The position numbers and the translations under genes were made by a program. From positions 1 through 64,000 of the forward strand of contig NZ_BMQW01000012.1 of the NCBI RefSeq assembly GCF_014648315.1: DNA of 64,000 nucleotides, given 5' to 3'. The DNA is from Shewanella ulleungensis (GTDB taxonomy: Bacteria; Pseudomonadota; Gammaproteobacteria; Enterobacterales; Shewanellaceae). The notes under the pieces are model-generated. The model was not told the origin of the DNA, did no database searches, and saw only the letters and a list, made by a program, of their open reading frames with translations. Below are positions 8,469 through 16,115 of this stretch, one piece after another (the first letter of the stretch is position 1; every line of letters starts with the position of its first letter).

Positions 8469-9167
8469 TTATAACTTCGACTCAATCAACTCAAGCGCTT
8501 CTTCTAAAATCATCGACACTGCTGCGCGTGTTTGTTGTGGATTACGTGCTTTTATCGCTTCAAAAATCTCGGCATGTTTTTGTACATCAGCACCTGGTAC
8601 ACCTTTAATTTTATTGGTGTAGCGAATGCTGACTCTAAGCGCTGTGCTGATAAACTCGGTCAACTGCACAAAAAAACGATTGCCACTGGCAATCAAAATA
8701 CTGGTATGAAAAGCAATGTCGGCCTCTAACGGATCATCTAACCCTTGCTCCGCTTCTACCATGCGATCTAGGGCTTTTTCGATAGAAGCAATTTGTTCGT
8801 CCGACGCATTCATGGCAGCGAGTGCTGCGGCTTGAGGCTCTAACGCAACACGTACTTGGGTAAATTCTTTTAATAACGCTAATGACGGTTTGCTGCTTAA
8901 AATCCACTTTAATACATCGGTATCAAACATGTTCCAATTACTTTCAGGCAACACTCGGATACCTTGCTTAGGACGCGATGATATCAAGCCCTTAGCAGAC
9001 AGCATTTTGACCGCTTCACGAGTAGAACTGCGGCTTACATCATATTCGATGCATAAATCAGCTTCAGACGGCAAACCTTCACCAACAGGATAGACCCCTT
9101 TTACAATGGCAATACCTAGATCGTGGGTGAGCTGATGAGTTAAATTTTGACGCGGTGAAGTGTTCAT
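8469..9167 (-). CDS. GntR-family transcriptional regulator, FadR subfamily
   Basis: 232 residues. The N-terminal winged helix (about 8-75) has the GntR pattern LPSEADLCIEYDVSRSSTREAV and LISSRPKQGIRV. The C-terminal all-helical FCD domain (about 95-225) has the metal/ligand Asp and His set (ADIAFHTSI near 147-155 and KHAEIFEAI near 196-204). FadR-type regulators of sugar-acid genes, such as DgoR of the galactonate operon, have this build. It is divergent from the SDR-DgoK-SMP30 operon and central to the galactoside locus, so it is the obvious candidate to control it, probably as a repressor released by galactonate or a related sugar acid. The inducer is inference. The site at 9204-9216 would give autoregulation. 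Confidence 0.9.
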   Translation of the reverse strand: MNTSPRQNLTHQLTHDLGIAIVKGVYPVGEGLPSEADLCIEYDVSRSSTREAVKMLSAKGLISSRPKQGIRVLPESNWNMFDTDVLKWILSSKPSLALLKEFTQVRVALEPQAAALAAMNASDEQIASIEKALDRMVEAEQGLDDPLEADIAFHTSILIASGNRFFVQLTEFISTALRVSIRYTNKIKGVPGADVQKHAEIFEAIKARNPQQTRAAVSMILEEALELIESKL

Positions 9168-9203
9168 GCCTTTTACTGTCCAATATTCAGTACATAAATC
9201 TGT

Positions 9204-9216
9204 TATATCATATTTA
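9204..9216. promoter_or_regulatory. Candidate GntR operator, gntR/SDR gap
   Basis: TATAT-CAT-ATTTA is a 5-3-5 palindrome with one mismatched pair, 37 bases upstream of the gntR start in the divergent region. It matches the motif found at 6113, 13594, 13717 and 17742. Confidence 0.45.
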
Positions 9217-9359
9217 AATGCAATAACGATATAACTTTGTTTTACTCGTTGTTAATGTTAAAAATAACTAAAAATAAATATTATTTATCGGATTAAGTTG
9301 TTAATCCAAAGTACCGCTAGTTAACCATAATCAAAAATAATAGGTTTGGAGCGTTATCT

Positions 9360-10127
9360 GTGAGTCAGTCCACTCAGTACCAAGACTTAACAAACAAAGT
9401 CATTTTTATTACCGGCGGAGCCAGTGGTATTGGGGCCGCAATGGTTGAAGCCTTTGCCCGCCAACACGCCAAAGTGGCCTTTATTGACATAGACCAACAA
9501 GCAGCAGATAGGCTTAAGCAAAAGCTGACACAATATGACCTCACCTCTATCTGGTTTCGGGCTGTTGATGCCACCGATTCAGAGTCACTCCAGTTAGCAA
9601 TTAGAGACGTTGCTAAGCACTTTGGCCGCTTCGATGTGCTAATTAACAATGTCGCCAATGACGCACGCCAGGATGTCGAAACTATTTCTGCACATGACTG
9701 GCACAAATGCATGCAAATTAACCTAGACCCAGCCTTTTTTGCCTCTCAAGCAGCGTACACCCAAATGAAACTCCAGCATTCGGGCAGCATTATTAACTTC
9801 AGCTCCATTACTGCATTATTAGGCTCGCAACAAATGACAGGCTACGTTACCGCAAAAGCAGGATTAATCGGCATGACACGTTCATTGTCTCGTGAATTTG
9901 GTGAAGCAGGGATTCGCGTCAATGCTATTTTACCGGGATGGGTGGCGACAGAAAAACAGCTCGCAAGTTGGCTTACTGAGCAAGAAGAACAAAAATGGAC
10001 TGATGCCATGGCATTAAAACGCCGTATTACCCCTGAAGATGTCGCTAAGTTAGCACTTTTTTTAGCATCCGATAACAGTGAACTCATCACCGGGCAGTGT
10101 ATAAATATTGACGGTGGGAGAGCCTAG
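9360..10127 (+). CDS. SDR-family oxidoreductase, probable galactose 1-dehydrogenase
   Basis: 255-residue classical short-chain dehydrogenase. The cofactor motif TGGASGIG is at about 18-25, NNVAND replaces the usual NNAG near 97-102, and the catalytic set is Ser in NFSSITA, then YVTAK near 161-165. The C-terminus (TGQCINIDGG) is typical of the family. D38 in AFIDID after beta-2 suggests NAD(H) preference. The start is GTG at 9360 with GGAG eight bases upstream. It is the first gene of a three-gene operon with DgoK and an SMP-30 lactonase, which together match steps 1, 4 and 2 of oxidative galactose breakdown, so oxidation of galactose to its lactone is likely. Other aldose or sugar-acid substrates cannot be excluded. 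Confidence 0.78.
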   Translation: MSQSTQYQDLTNKVIFITGGASGIGAAMVEAFARQHAKVAFIDIDQQAADRLKQKLTQYDLTSIWFRAVDATDSESLQLAIRDVAKHFGRFDVLINNVANDARQDVETISAHDWHKCMQINLDPAFFASQAAYTQMKLQHSGSIINFSSITALLGSQQMTGYVTAKAGLIGMTRSLSREFGEAGIRVNAILPGWVATEKQLASWLTEQEEQKWTDAMALKRRITPEDVAKLALFLASDNSELITGQCINIDGGRA

Positions 10128-10128
10128 T

Positions 10129-11091
10129 TTGTTTACTGAACATCAACACTTTATTGCGGTAGATTGGGGTACAAGTCATCTACGCGCTTACCTGTGTTTG
10201 GCTGAAGCCAATAAACCGCTTACTGTACTTGAACAAGGCAACAATGTTGGCGTAAAGAAAATCACTACTGATTTTCAAACAACGTTAATGGATAGTGTAG
10301 CGCCTTGGGCAACACATTTTGGTAAATTGCCCATTTTGATGATAGGTCAAATAGGTTCCAGTATCGGCTGGAAAGAAACCCAATACTTAGCCTGTCCAAT
10401 TTCGCCGACGGAAGTGATTAGCGCAGGTACTCGATTTAATTGCCTAGGTCATCAAGTGACTATTTATCCGGGGTTACGCTGCCAATTACACAACCATCTA
10501 CATGATTCTATGCGCGGCGAAGAGTTCCATTTGCTTGGTTGGTTAGCCATGGCACCACAACATTTACACGGACGGCATTTAGTATGTTTACCAGGTACTC
10601 ATACTAAATGGGTATTAATTGAAGATGGCAAAGTAGTGTTATTTAAAACGGCACTAACGGGTGAGTTGTATGACTTACTGTCTTCTAATAGTGTGCTTAT
10701 TCAAGAAAAAGTGTCTGATTTAGAGTTTGATTTTGATGCCTTTATTCAAGGAGCAGATTTTAGCCTATCTTCTGCAACAGACAACTTCGCTCATGGATTA
10801 TTCAGTGTCCGCAGCAAACAATTATTTGAGGGATACACAACAAAACAAGCCCACGCGTATTTGTCAGGTTTGCTTATTGGTGGCGACGTGCGCGCCGCAA
10901 AATATGCTACTGAGTGGCAATTAACCCAATTAAGCTCGGTGGCCATTATTGGCCCGCCCCACCTAAATAAATGCTTTGCTAAAGCACTTAATTTTTGCAA
11001 TATCAACACGACATTATGGGATGTCACCGAAGCAACGCTCGCGGGCTTTAATGTGGTATATCAACAAGCAATAAAAGCTAATAATGATTAG
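10129..11091 (+). CDS. dgoK: 2-dehydro-3-deoxygalactonokinase (DgoK)
   Basis: About 320 residues. It phosphorylates 2-keto-3-deoxygalactonate in the De Ley-Doudoroff pathway. Visible: a nucleotide-binding N-terminus FIAVDWGTSHLRAY, the DgoK signature PILMIGQIGSSIGWKE near 71-86, LPGTHTKWV near 155-163, and a GLLIGGDVR segment near 250. The start is uncertain: TTG at 10129 has GGGAG about eight bases upstream and leaves one base after the SDR stop. Upstream TTG (10108) and GTG (10114) are in frame but overlap the SDR end. It overlaps the next gene by eight bases, so the operon is translationally coupled. The matching dehydratase and aldolase (dgoD, dgoA) are not in the window. Confidence 0.9.
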   Translation: MFTEHQHFIAVDWGTSHLRAYLCLAEANKPLTVLEQGNNVGVKKITTDFQTTLMDSVAPWATHFGKLPILMIGQIGSSIGWKETQYLACPISPTEVISAGTRFNCLGHQVTIYPGLRCQLHNHLHDSMRGEEFHLLGWLAMAPQHLHGRHLVCLPGTHTKWVLIEDGKVVLFKTALTGELYDLLSSNSVLIQEKVSDLEFDFDAFIQGADFSLSSATDNFAHGLFSVRSKQLFEGYTTKQAHAYLSGLLIGGDVRAAKYATEWQLTQLSSVAIIGPPHLNKCFAKALNFCNINTTLWDVTEATLAGFNVVYQQAIKANND

Positions 11092-12001
11092 TATTTCATC
11101 TTGTATTGGTGAGTTGATTCAGGTTATTCCCTCACAAAATCAATTAGGGGAAAATGCCTTATGGCACCCGCAACATCGCGCAATTTATTGGATAGATATT
11201 ATGGCGGGCAACATCCATAAATACAGTATCGATAACCAAACTCACCAACAATATCACTTACCTTACCGCATCGGCAGTTTTGCATTTTTAACAGACCAGA
11301 ATGAATATCAAGTAATTGTGGCATTTGAGCAAGGGTTCGCGCTATATCATCTTGAAAACCACGCAATGACCTGGCTTAGCCAACCAGAAATCACACAGCT
11401 TGGTAATCGTTTTAATGATGGTCGAACCGATCGTTACGGCAATTTTTGGGCTGGCACCATGGTAGAAACACGCCATACACCAGACCAACAAGGTAGCCTT
11501 TATCGAGTCGACCACCTAGGGCAACACCATAAAATCTTTAGCGACATTATGATATCGAACGGCCTATGCTGGAGCCCAGATGGCAGTATCATGTATCACG
11601 CAGACTCTGAGCGCCATTGTATTTATCGGTATAATTACTGCCAGCAAAGCCATGAGTTAAGCCAAAAGCAGATTTTTGCTACAACAGAAAATCATGTATT
11701 TCCAGATGGCTCAACCGTGGATTCAGAAGGCTTTATGTGGAATGCTCAATGGGGGGATCATAGCGTTGTACGCTATAACCCAGAGGGAGAGATCGTTGAA
11801 AAGCTAATTATTCCTGCGGTACAACCATCGAGCGTGGCAATCGGTGGGCCTAACTTAGATTGGCTAATAGTCACCACATCTCGCATCGAATTATCGCCAC
11901 AAGAATTACTAGACTATCCGTTATCTGGCAATGTATTTATTTACCAATTACATAACGTCACAGGCATTGTCGACACACCTTGTAGCGTGTTAAAAACCTA
12001 A
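11084..12001 (+). CDS. SMP-30/gluconolactonase family sugar lactonase
   Basis: 305-residue six-bladed beta-propeller. The metal ligands of the family are recognisable: Glu in LGENALWHP (about 22-30), Asn in NRFNDGRTDRYGNFWAGT (about 107-124), Asn in SNGLCWSPDG (about 159-168) and Asp in FPDGSTVDSEGFMW (about 206-219). In this operon it would open galactonolactone to galactonate, between the SDR and DgoK steps. The ATG overlaps the dgoK stop (ATGATTAG). No signal peptide. Lactone specificity within this family is broad, so the galactonolactone assignment rests on context. Confidence 0.85.
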   Translation: MISISSCIGELIQVIPSQNQLGENALWHPQHRAIYWIDIMAGNIHKYSIDNQTHQQYHLPYRIGSFAFLTDQNEYQVIVAFEQGFALYHLENHAMTWLSQPEITQLGNRFNDGRTDRYGNFWAGTMVETRHTPDQQGSLYRVDHLGQHHKIFSDIMISNGLCWSPDGSIMYHADSERHCIYRYNYCQQSHELSQKQIFATTENHVFPDGSTVDSEGFMWNAQWGDHSVVRYNPEGEIVEKLIIPAVQPSSVAIGGPNLDWLIVTTSRIELSPQELLDYPLSGNVFIYQLHNVTGIVDTPCSVLKT

Positions 12002-12005
12002 ACCA

Positions 12006-12039
12006 AAGCACCAATATCAATAAAAAAATATTGGTGCTT
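12006..12039. terminator. Bidirectional terminator, lactonase / glpD
   Basis: AAGCACCAATAT (12006-12017) and ATATTGGTGCTT (12028-12039) are perfect 12-bp complements around an A-rich 10-base loop, placed between two convergent genes, 5 and 10 bases from their stops. Confidence 0.75.
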
Positions 12040-12048
12040 AAAGCTCAC

Positions 12049-13572
12049 TTAACCCGCTTGTTGATGAGACTCAACAACTTTTACCTGAGCAGCCTGCATA
12101 TAGTCGCTCAGACATTGTTGTTGCTCAGGCGAAAAATGTAATCCAAGCTTAGTTCGACGCCACAGTACATCATGGCTAGAGCAAGCCCATTCGTTTGCCA
12201 TCACATAATCAACTTCTGCTTGATAAAGTCCATGACCAAAATCGATACCTAATGCCTCAGCCGAACTTGCATCATTTAAAATATATTGCGTTCTCGCACC
12301 GTATGTTCGTAATAAGCGACTGATGCACTTAGGCGCCAACCACTGATATTGTTGCTGATAAATACGAGTTAATTCGGCTAGGTGACTAAAATCACCACCG
12401 GGTAATACTTGCTGTGCAGTCCAAGCTTTGCCCATGTTAGGGTGAAACGGCTTTAGGCGATTCACCGCCGCTTCCGCCAATTTACGATAAGTGGTAATTT
12501 TACCGCCAAATACCGACAACAATGCCGCTTTTCCTTTAGGGGCATCAACAATAAAGGTGTAATCACGCGTAACTGATTGAGCCGATTCAGACTCATCATC
12601 CATTAAAGGTCTCACGCCAGAAAAAGTATGAACAATATCCTGTTCATTGATCGTGGTTTTAAAATAATGATTCGTGATGTTAACCAGATAATCAATTTCT
12701 TGTTGATCAATCTTCACATCTTTTGGGTCACCATCAAAATCAACATCCGTGGTACCAATTAATGAAAAATCATCTTCAAACGGGATTACGAATACAATTC
12801 GCTGATCTTCATTTTGTAAAATATAAGCATGTGGTTGCTGGTGGATTTTAGGCACTACAATATGACTGCCTTTTACTAAACGGATTTTTTGCGGTGAAGG
12901 CTGCTTGATAACATGACTAAATAAGCTCGATACCCAGGGACCAGAAGCATTAACCACGGTTTTAGCCAGTACATCTCGCACCGATTGATCTACTTGGCTT
13001 TGTAAAGTTAAGCGCCATAATTCACCTTGACGCTCAGCATTAGTGCATCGAGTTTGAGTACAAATTTGCGCACCTAACTCTTTTGCTGCCAACGCATTTA
13101 ACACCACCAAACGAGAATCATCTACCCAAGCATCGGAATATTCAAAACCTTGAATGAAACTTGGCTTTAACGGGCTATCGACACCAAAAGTGATTTTTTT
13201 TGAACCGCTTAAAGTTACGCGAGACGCTAAATTATCATATAAAAATAATCCAAGACGGATCATCCATGCAGGACGTAAATGCGCCTGATGTGGGAGTCTA
13301 AAAGTTAATGGGGTAATTAGATGTGGCGCTTTTTTTAAGAGCACTTCACGCTCAGCTAAGGCTTCTTTGACTAAGCGAAATTCATAATGCTCTAAATAAC
13401 GTAATCCGCCATGAATCAACTTACTACTATTAGATGAGGTCGCCGAGGCTAAATCGTTTTGTTCACATAGCAACACATTCAATCCACGCCCTACAGCATC
13501 GGCCGCTATTCCAACACCGTTTATGCCGCCACCTATAACGACAACATCGACTATTTCTATATCGGCTTTCAT
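12049..13572 (-). CDS. glpD: Aerobic glycerol-3-phosphate dehydrogenase
   Basis: 507 residues, close to the 501 of E. coli GlpD and very similar throughout. It oxidises sn-glycerol-3-phosphate to dihydroxyacetone phosphate with FAD and passes electrons to the quinone pool at the inner membrane. Visible: FAD motif VIGGGINGVGIA near 12-23, the GlpD block SSKLIHGGLRYLEHYEFRL near 49-67, HLRPAWMIRLGLFLYDNL near 97-114, YSDAWVDDSRL, IGTTDVDFDGDP, and GVRPLMDDE. The glpK, glpF and glpR neighbours expected for glycerol use are absent. Instead the gene is divergent from galT-galK, with candidate galactose-locus operators between them, which suggests that it handles glycerol released from a galactosyl-glycerol substrate (inference). 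Confidence 0.96.
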   Translation of the reverse strand: MKADIEIVDVVVIGGGINGVGIAADAVGRGLNVLLCEQNDLASATSSNSSKLIHGGLRYLEHYEFRLVKEALAEREVLLKKAPHLITPLTFRLPHQAHLRPAWMIRLGLFLYDNLASRVTLSGSKKITFGVDSPLKPSFIQGFEYSDAWVDDSRLVVLNALAAKELGAQICTQTRCTNAERQGELWRLTLQSQVDQSVRDVLAKTVVNASGPWVSSLFSHVIKQPSPQKIRLVKGSHIVVPKIHQQPHAYILQNEDQRIVFVIPFEDDFSLIGTTDVDFDGDPKDVKIDQQEIDYLVNITNHYFKTTINEQDIVHTFSGVRPLMDDESESAQSVTRDYTFIVDAPKGKAALLSVFGGKITTYRKLAEAAVNRLKPFHPNMGKAWTAQQVLPGGDFSHLAELTRIYQQQYQWLAPKCISRLLRTYGARTQYILNDASSAEALGIDFGHGLYQAEVDYVMANEWACSSHDVLWRRTKLGLHFSPEQQQCLSDYMQAAQVKVVESHQQAG

Positions 13573-13593
13573 TTACTTACCCACCCACAAATA

Positions 13594-13606
13594 AATATGA
13601 TAAATA
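13594..13606. promoter_or_regulatory. Candidate GntR operator near glpD
   Basis: AATAT-GAT-AAATA, 22 bases upstream of the glpD start. Three of five half-site pairs match, so it is the weakest member of the motif set, but the TATGATA core is shared with 6113. Confidence 0.35.
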
Positions 13607-13688
13607 ATATATATTAACTACATCATAGAGTGACTCACCTCTCATTGACAAGCACAATTAGAAAGATCTTGCCGAAACTGATTACATC

Positions 13689-13730
13689 TTGTTAAATAAA
13701 AAACTTAATAGTAGTATTTATCATATAAAT
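13689..13730 (+). promoter_or_regulatory. galT promoter with candidate operator
   Basis: A -35-like TTGTTA (13689-13694) and a -10-like TAGTAT (13712-13717) are 17 bases apart. A perfect 6-3-6 palindrome, ATTTAT-CAT-ATAAAT (13716-13730), overlaps the end of the -10 and the start point, as expected for repression. The palindrome matches the other sites in the locus and closely resembles the one at 17743-17757. Confidence 0.5.
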
Positions 13731-13812
13731 TAAATTTATGTAATTTATCATCGCATGAGTGTTGCCTACAAAACGGTATGGCAACAGCATAAACATAGAT
13801 AAAAGGATTGCT

Positions 13813-14862
13813 ATGAGCCAGTTTGAATTTACCCACAGACGAAAAAACCCGTTAACGGGTAATTGGGTATTAGTGTCGCCACACAGAAATAACCGTCCAT
13901 GGTTAGGTGCGACTGAAAAAAATGCCCCTTCAAACCTGCCAGAACACGATGAAACATGCCCATTGTGCCCGGGTAATCAACGCGCAAACGATGTCCATAA
14001 TCCTGACTATGACAAAACGTTTGTGTTCACTAACGACTTTGGCGCTCTTACCCCTCAAGTCGCTGAGCAAGCAACACAACTTGAAACAAATCCATTATTT
14101 GAAATAGAAGCTGCCACGGGTGAATGTCGAGTAATTTGCTTTTCACCTAAACACAATAAAACCTTACCAGAGCTGCCTGCTAATGAGATTAAAGACGTTG
14201 TCGACACCTGGAAGCAGCACTATGTAGAACTGTCTGCCCAGTATTCTTGTGTGCATATTTTTGAAAACAAAGGCGCCGTAATGGGGTGTTCACAGCCGCA
14301 TCCACATGGACAGGTTTGGGCTCATAACCATTTATCGACAGAAATCCAATTAGAACAAGCCAACCAACATCAATATCAACAAACTCACGGCAGCAATTTA
14401 CTGGCAGATTATGTTAAGCGTGAAATTGCCGACGGTGAACGCGTGGTTTACCAAAATGACCATTGGTTAGTTGTAGTGCCATTTTGGGCTGCATGGCCAT
14501 TTGAAACCTTATTAGTGAGTAAGGATGACGTTCGTCATTTTGGTCAATTAACGGAGGCTCAAGCAACTGCACTCGCTGACGCCATAAAAGTACTCACCAC
14601 TCGTTATGACAACGTGTTTAATTGTAGCTTCCCCTACTCTATGGGGTGGCACTGCGCTCCGAGTGACTTAAACGATGACAGCCACTGGCGTATGCATGCA
14701 CATTTTTATCCACCGTTATTGCGCTCAGCTACGGTAAAAAAACACATGGTCGGCTATGAAATGTTAGCCGAAAGCCAACGCGATTTAAGCCCAGAAACCG
14801 CTGCAAAAATATTAAAAAATGCCAGCGACGTACACTACACCGAAGGAAATCAACATGACTAA
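13813..14862 (+). CDS. galT: Galactose-1-phosphate uridylyltransferase
   Basis: 349 residues, as in E. coli (348). It exchanges UMP between UDP-glucose and galactose-1-phosphate in the Leloir pathway. Visible: N-terminal RRKNPLTGNWVLVSPHR, a zinc pair CPLCPGN near 52-58, the nucleophile motif in SQPHPHGQVW near 160-169 (second His is the uridylylated one), and C-terminal GWHCAPSD and MHAHFYPP. I use ATG at 13813 with AAGG about 8 bases upstream; the in-frame GTG at 13759 adds residues absent from GalT. It overlaps galK by eight bases. galE and galM are not in the window. Confidence 0.96.
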   Translation: MSQFEFTHRRKNPLTGNWVLVSPHRNNRPWLGATEKNAPSNLPEHDETCPLCPGNQRANDVHNPDYDKTFVFTNDFGALTPQVAEQATQLETNPLFEIEAATGECRVICFSPKHNKTLPELPANEIKDVVDTWKQHYVELSAQYSCVHIFENKGAVMGCSQPHPHGQVWAHNHLSTEIQLEQANQHQYQQTHGSNLLADYVKREIADGERVVYQNDHWLVVVPFWAAWPFETLLVSKDDVRHFGQLTEAQATALADAIKVLTTRYDNVFNCSFPYSMGWHCAPSDLNDDSHWRMHAHFYPPLLRSATVKKHMVGYEMLAESQRDLSPETAAKILKNASDVHYTEGNQHD

Positions 14863-16003
14863 CAACGCGCTACAGGCATTGTTTACCCAGCAATATGGAT
14901 CTGATGCGCAAGGTGTAGTTAGCGCACCCGGCCGTGTTAATTTGATAGGTGAATTTACCGATTATAATCAAGGGTATGTTTTACCTTGTGCCTTAACATT
15001 TCGTACCCAGGTGCTTTATCGTTTGCGCCACGACAATAGCGTTAATGTTATATCGACCATGTATCCAAAAGAGCAAGAAGGCTTTGAGGTTAATCAAACC
15101 ATCACCCAAGGTAGCTCACAATGGGGAAATTACATTCGGGCAGTCGCTTTTGTCCTGAACCGTGCAGGCCACCAGCTAAAAGGGGTTGATTTACTGATAG
15201 AAAGTAATGTACCTCAAGGCAGTGGTTTATCATCGTCCGCCGCGCTTGAAGTTGCTATTGCAGGTATGTTCAATCACGTTTGTGGTTTGAACCTTAGCGA
15301 AGAGCAAATTGCACTATTTGGACAAGAAGCTGAAAACGACTTTATGGATTGCAAATGCGGCATTATGGATCAGCTCATTTCAGCTAAAGGTCAACAAGAC
15401 CAAGCCTTATTGATTGACTGTCAAAACCTACAAACTCAAGCGGTAACGATTCCTACCGACTTATCAATTGTGATTGTTAATTCAAACTATCCACGCAAGT
15501 TAGTCGACAGTGAATACAACCAACGCCGCATAGACTGTGAACAAGCCGCAAGCAAAATGGGCTTAACCACATTACGCCACGCTAATTTAGAGTTATTAAC
15601 ACAAACAAAACCGCAAATGAGCGCAGACGAATTTGCCCGCGCCCATCATGTTATTACCGAAAACGACCGCGTGATAGCCGCCACCAAAGCGCTAGCCAAT
15701 AACGACATTGAACAACTGCGAATATTGATGACCGCATCGCACCAGTCACTCAAGCATGACTTTGAAGTCACTGTGCCAGCAACCGATGGCTTAGTACAAA
15801 TTTGCCAACAAGCATTAGGCGATCGCGGCGCTGTTCGTATGACTGGTGGCGGGTTTGGCGGTGCGATCGTTTGCTTATGCCGTCACGAAGATGTAGCGGT
15901 TATTAAACAAGCTGTCGAGCAGCATTATTTTACCCAATTTAATCTGCAAGCAGACATTTATGTGTGCACTGCTGGCAATGGACTAACAGTAAAACAATAC
16001 TAG
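14855..16003 (+). CDS. galK: Galactokinase
   Basis: 382 residues, the family's usual size. It phosphorylates alpha-D-galactose at O1 with ATP. GHMP-kinase motifs: APGRVNLIGE near 24-33, the phosphate loop VPQGSGLSSSAALEVA near 116-131, the base Asp in CGIMDQLIS near 168-176, and the C-terminal RMTGGGFGGAIV near 331-342. An oddity: the sugar-contact motif reads GEFTDYN (F34) where most galactokinases have GEHTDYN. The ATG at 14855 has GAAGGA seven bases upstream inside the galT end; coupling is by an ATGACTAA overlap. The larger open frame starting at 14819 is not needed. Confidence 0.96.
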   Translation: MTNNALQALFTQQYGSDAQGVVSAPGRVNLIGEFTDYNQGYVLPCALTFRTQVLYRLRHDNSVNVISTMYPKEQEGFEVNQTITQGSSQWGNYIRAVAFVLNRAGHQLKGVDLLIESNVPQGSGLSSSAALEVAIAGMFNHVCGLNLSEEQIALFGQEAENDFMDCKCGIMDQLISAKGQQDQALLIDCQNLQTQAVTIPTDLSIVIVNSNYPRKLVDSEYNQRRIDCEQAASKMGLTTLRHANLELLTQTKPQMSADEFARAHHVITENDRVIAATKALANNDIEQLRILMTASHQSLKHDFEVTVPATDGLVQICQQALGDRGAVRMTGGGFGGAIVCLCRHEDVAVIKQAVEQHYFTQFNLQADIYVCTAGNGLTVKQY

Positions 16004-16031
16004 AAGCACACTCTATTGGTACATCAATATG

Positions 16032-16061
16032 CTATGCCGGCGTGAATTAGCGCCTGCATAG
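16032..16061 (+). other. Hairpin after galK
   Basis: CTATGCCGGCG (16032-16042) pairs with CGCCTGCATAG (16051-16061) with one C-T mismatch. It has no T-run and could stabilise the galTK message end or weakly terminate. Confidence 0.35.
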
Positions 16062-16115
16062 TCATAGCCTAATTGATACTTATAGAAGTGAACAACCGAA
16101 AAGGACAGCATCGAT

